A DNA stretch of 22,514 nucleotides from Bacillota bacterium (lineage in GTDB: Bacteria > Bacillota > Clostridia > Christensenellales > Aristaeellaceae): the NCBI GenBank assembly GCA_023415715.1, contig JAEZJP010000121.1:1-22514 (forward strand), written 5' to 3'. Positions 21,863-22,514 of the stretch are shown here, piece by piece. The position numbers and the translations under genes were made by a program. Each line of letters begins with the position of its first letter. Within the stretch, counting starts at the first letter, position 1. The notes under the pieces are model-generated. The model ran no database searches, was not told the origin of the DNA, and saw only the letters and a list, made by a program, of their open reading frames with translations.

Positions 21863-21890
21863 TTGACACGGCCGGGAAACCCGGTACAAT
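21863..21890 (+). promoter_or_regulatory. Promoter of the C_GCAxxG_C_C gene with a dyad in the spacer
   Basis: A perfect TTGACA (21863-21868) and TACAAT (21885-21890) are 16 bases apart. The spacer is almost filled by CCGGG-AAA-CCCGG (21872-21884), a perfect dyad where a repressor could bind, although a GC-rich chance palindrome is possible. Confidence 0.75.
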
Positions 21891-21941
21891 GAAGACTGTG
21901 TATGCGAATGGAATAAACTATACAGAATTGAGGTGGCCGCT

Positions 21942-22388
21942 ATGGAAAGCCATGCAAAAAGGGCCAGGGAACTGTTTGATCAGGGATATAACTGCGCACA
22001 GGCCGTATTTGCCGCCTTCTGCGATGAAACCAAAATGGATTTTGAAACGGCGCTGAAGCTGGCCGCGCCCTTTGGCGGCGGAATAGGCAGGCTGAGGGAA
22101 GTATGCGGGGCGGTGAGCGGCATGGCGATGGTTTTAGGGATGAAATACGGCTATACCGACCCCCAGGATAACGATACAAAAATGGAGCACTATCAGCTCG
22201 CCCAGTCGCTGGTGAATGAATTCAAGGAAAAGAACGGCTCGTTCCTATGCAAGGAGCTTATTGGGCGGGACGCTGATGGCAATCCCTATCCCAACGCCGA
22301 GGCGACCCCCCGCCCCCAATCCCAAATCTGCCCCGGTTTGGTAGAGAACGCCGCCATCATCTTGGAGTCATACATTCAAAGCAAATGA
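21942..22388 (+). CDS. C_GCAxxG_C_C family (redox-active type) protein
   Basis: A 148-residue small protein of a family named for its cysteine pattern and thought to be redox-active or metal-binding; its biochemical role is not established. Landmarks are GYNCAQAVFAAF (Cys18), APFGGGIG (42-49), VCGAVSGMAMVLGMKYG (Cys55), FLCKELIG (Cys103) and ICPGLVENAA (Cys130), spaced as in the family. Cys27 is additional. There is no signal peptide. The start ATG 21942 has GAGGTGG five bases upstream; a GTG three codons earlier overlaps that site and is rejected. A strong promoter precedes it and an intrinsic terminator follows, so it is a single-gene unit. Confidence 0.88.
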   Translation: MESHAKRARELFDQGYNCAQAVFAAFCDETKMDFETALKLAAPFGGGIGRLREVCGAVSGMAMVLGMKYGYTDPQDNDTKMEHYQLAQSLVNEFKEKNGSFLCKELIGRDADGNPYPNAEATPRPQSQICPGLVENAAIILESYIQSK

Positions 22389-22427
22389 ACCGTCTGATAT
22401 CTATGTAAATATCGGTCCAATAAAAGC

Positions 22428-22464
22428 GGCGGCGCGGGAACAATCCGCGCCGCCACTTTTTTTT
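22428..22464. terminator. Intrinsic terminator
   Basis: GGCGGCGCGG (22428-22437) pairs perfectly with CCGCGCCGCC (22445-22454) and is followed by AC and eight T residues on the plus strand. It ends the C_GCAxxG_C_C gene. A convergent gene may share it, with a weaker tail on that strand. Confidence 0.92.
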
Positions 22465-22473
22465 GCATTCTAT

Positions 22474-22512
22474 TTATGCAAACAATTCCTCGCTAAAAAC
22501 CGTTCCGTTTTG
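22474..22512 (-). CDS. Possible C-terminal end of a gene running in from the right edge
   Basis: On the minus strand a frame open to the window edge reads QNGTVFSEELFA and stops at TAA, nine bases before the shared terminator. The composition looks like a protein end and the placement before a terminator fits, but twelve residues are too few to identify a family or to exclude chance. Confidence 0.3.
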   Translation of the reverse strand, partial: QNGTVFSEELFA

Positions 22513-22514
22513 TA

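Overview
The window reads as chromosome of a Clostridia-like Bacillota, probably an uncultured gut-type member. The evidence is strong AGGAGG-type ribosome binding sites, sigma-A promoters (TTGACA/TATAAT), BlaI/M56 regulation, sugar ABC permeases encoded without their own ATPase, a VanY-type carboxypeptidase and several intergenic hairpin repeats of moderately high GC. Genus cannot be fixed from sequence alone. No tRNA, rRNA, CRISPR array, transposase or phage gene was recognised.

Layout. (1) 1-2019, minus strand: a two-gene unit of a two-domain glycosyltransferase-like protein and an acyl-CoA thioesterase, ending at a palindromic terminator. (2) 2063-3520, plus: NADP-type glutamate dehydrogenase gdhA, with its own promoter and a leader able to form alternative hairpins. 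(3) 3521-3925: about 400 bases without a gene, rich in hairpin repeats, carrying the promoter of (4) 3926-5011, plus: a membrane-anchored peptidoglycan-binding/VanY D,D-carboxypeptidase. (5) 5117-16308, minus: the main feature, an 11-kb cluster of eight genes. In transcription order it holds a propeller/solute-binding fusion protein, BlaI, an M56 (BlaR1-like) sensor protease, a second propeller/solute-binding fusion, two sugar-type ABC permeases, an HlyD-like adaptor and a MacB/FtsX-like permease. (6) 16309-16714: a non-coding stretch with a near-perfect long inverted repeat. (7) 16715-19030, minus: phosphoglucomutase plus a GNAT acetyltransferase. (8) 19105-19917, plus: a DUF4037-like nucleotidyltransferase. 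(9) 19976-21807, minus: a cytoplasmic glycoside hydrolase family 2 enzyme. (10) 21863-22388, plus: a C_GCAxxG_C_C family protein. (11) 22474-22512, minus: what may be the C-terminal end of another gene.

How the genes may work together. The 5.1-16.3 kb cluster looks like a cell-surface system under BlaI/M56 control. Matching dyads of the form ACTAY-N4-RTAGT lie in the promoters of blaI and of the first fusion gene, so BlaI probably represses both. The M56 protein keeps the protease signature but has no penicillin-binding sensor domain, so the inducer is unlikely to be sensed as in classical BlaR1. The two large secreted fusion proteins join a beta-propeller-like half to an ABC solute-binding half, and neither shows a lipobox. 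They are encoded with importer-type permeases and with adaptor and MacB-like components normally seen in exporters, but no ATPase is encoded in the window. I know of no described system with this composition. It is the best candidate here for an undescribed envelope-sensing or transport assembly, and its function is unknown.
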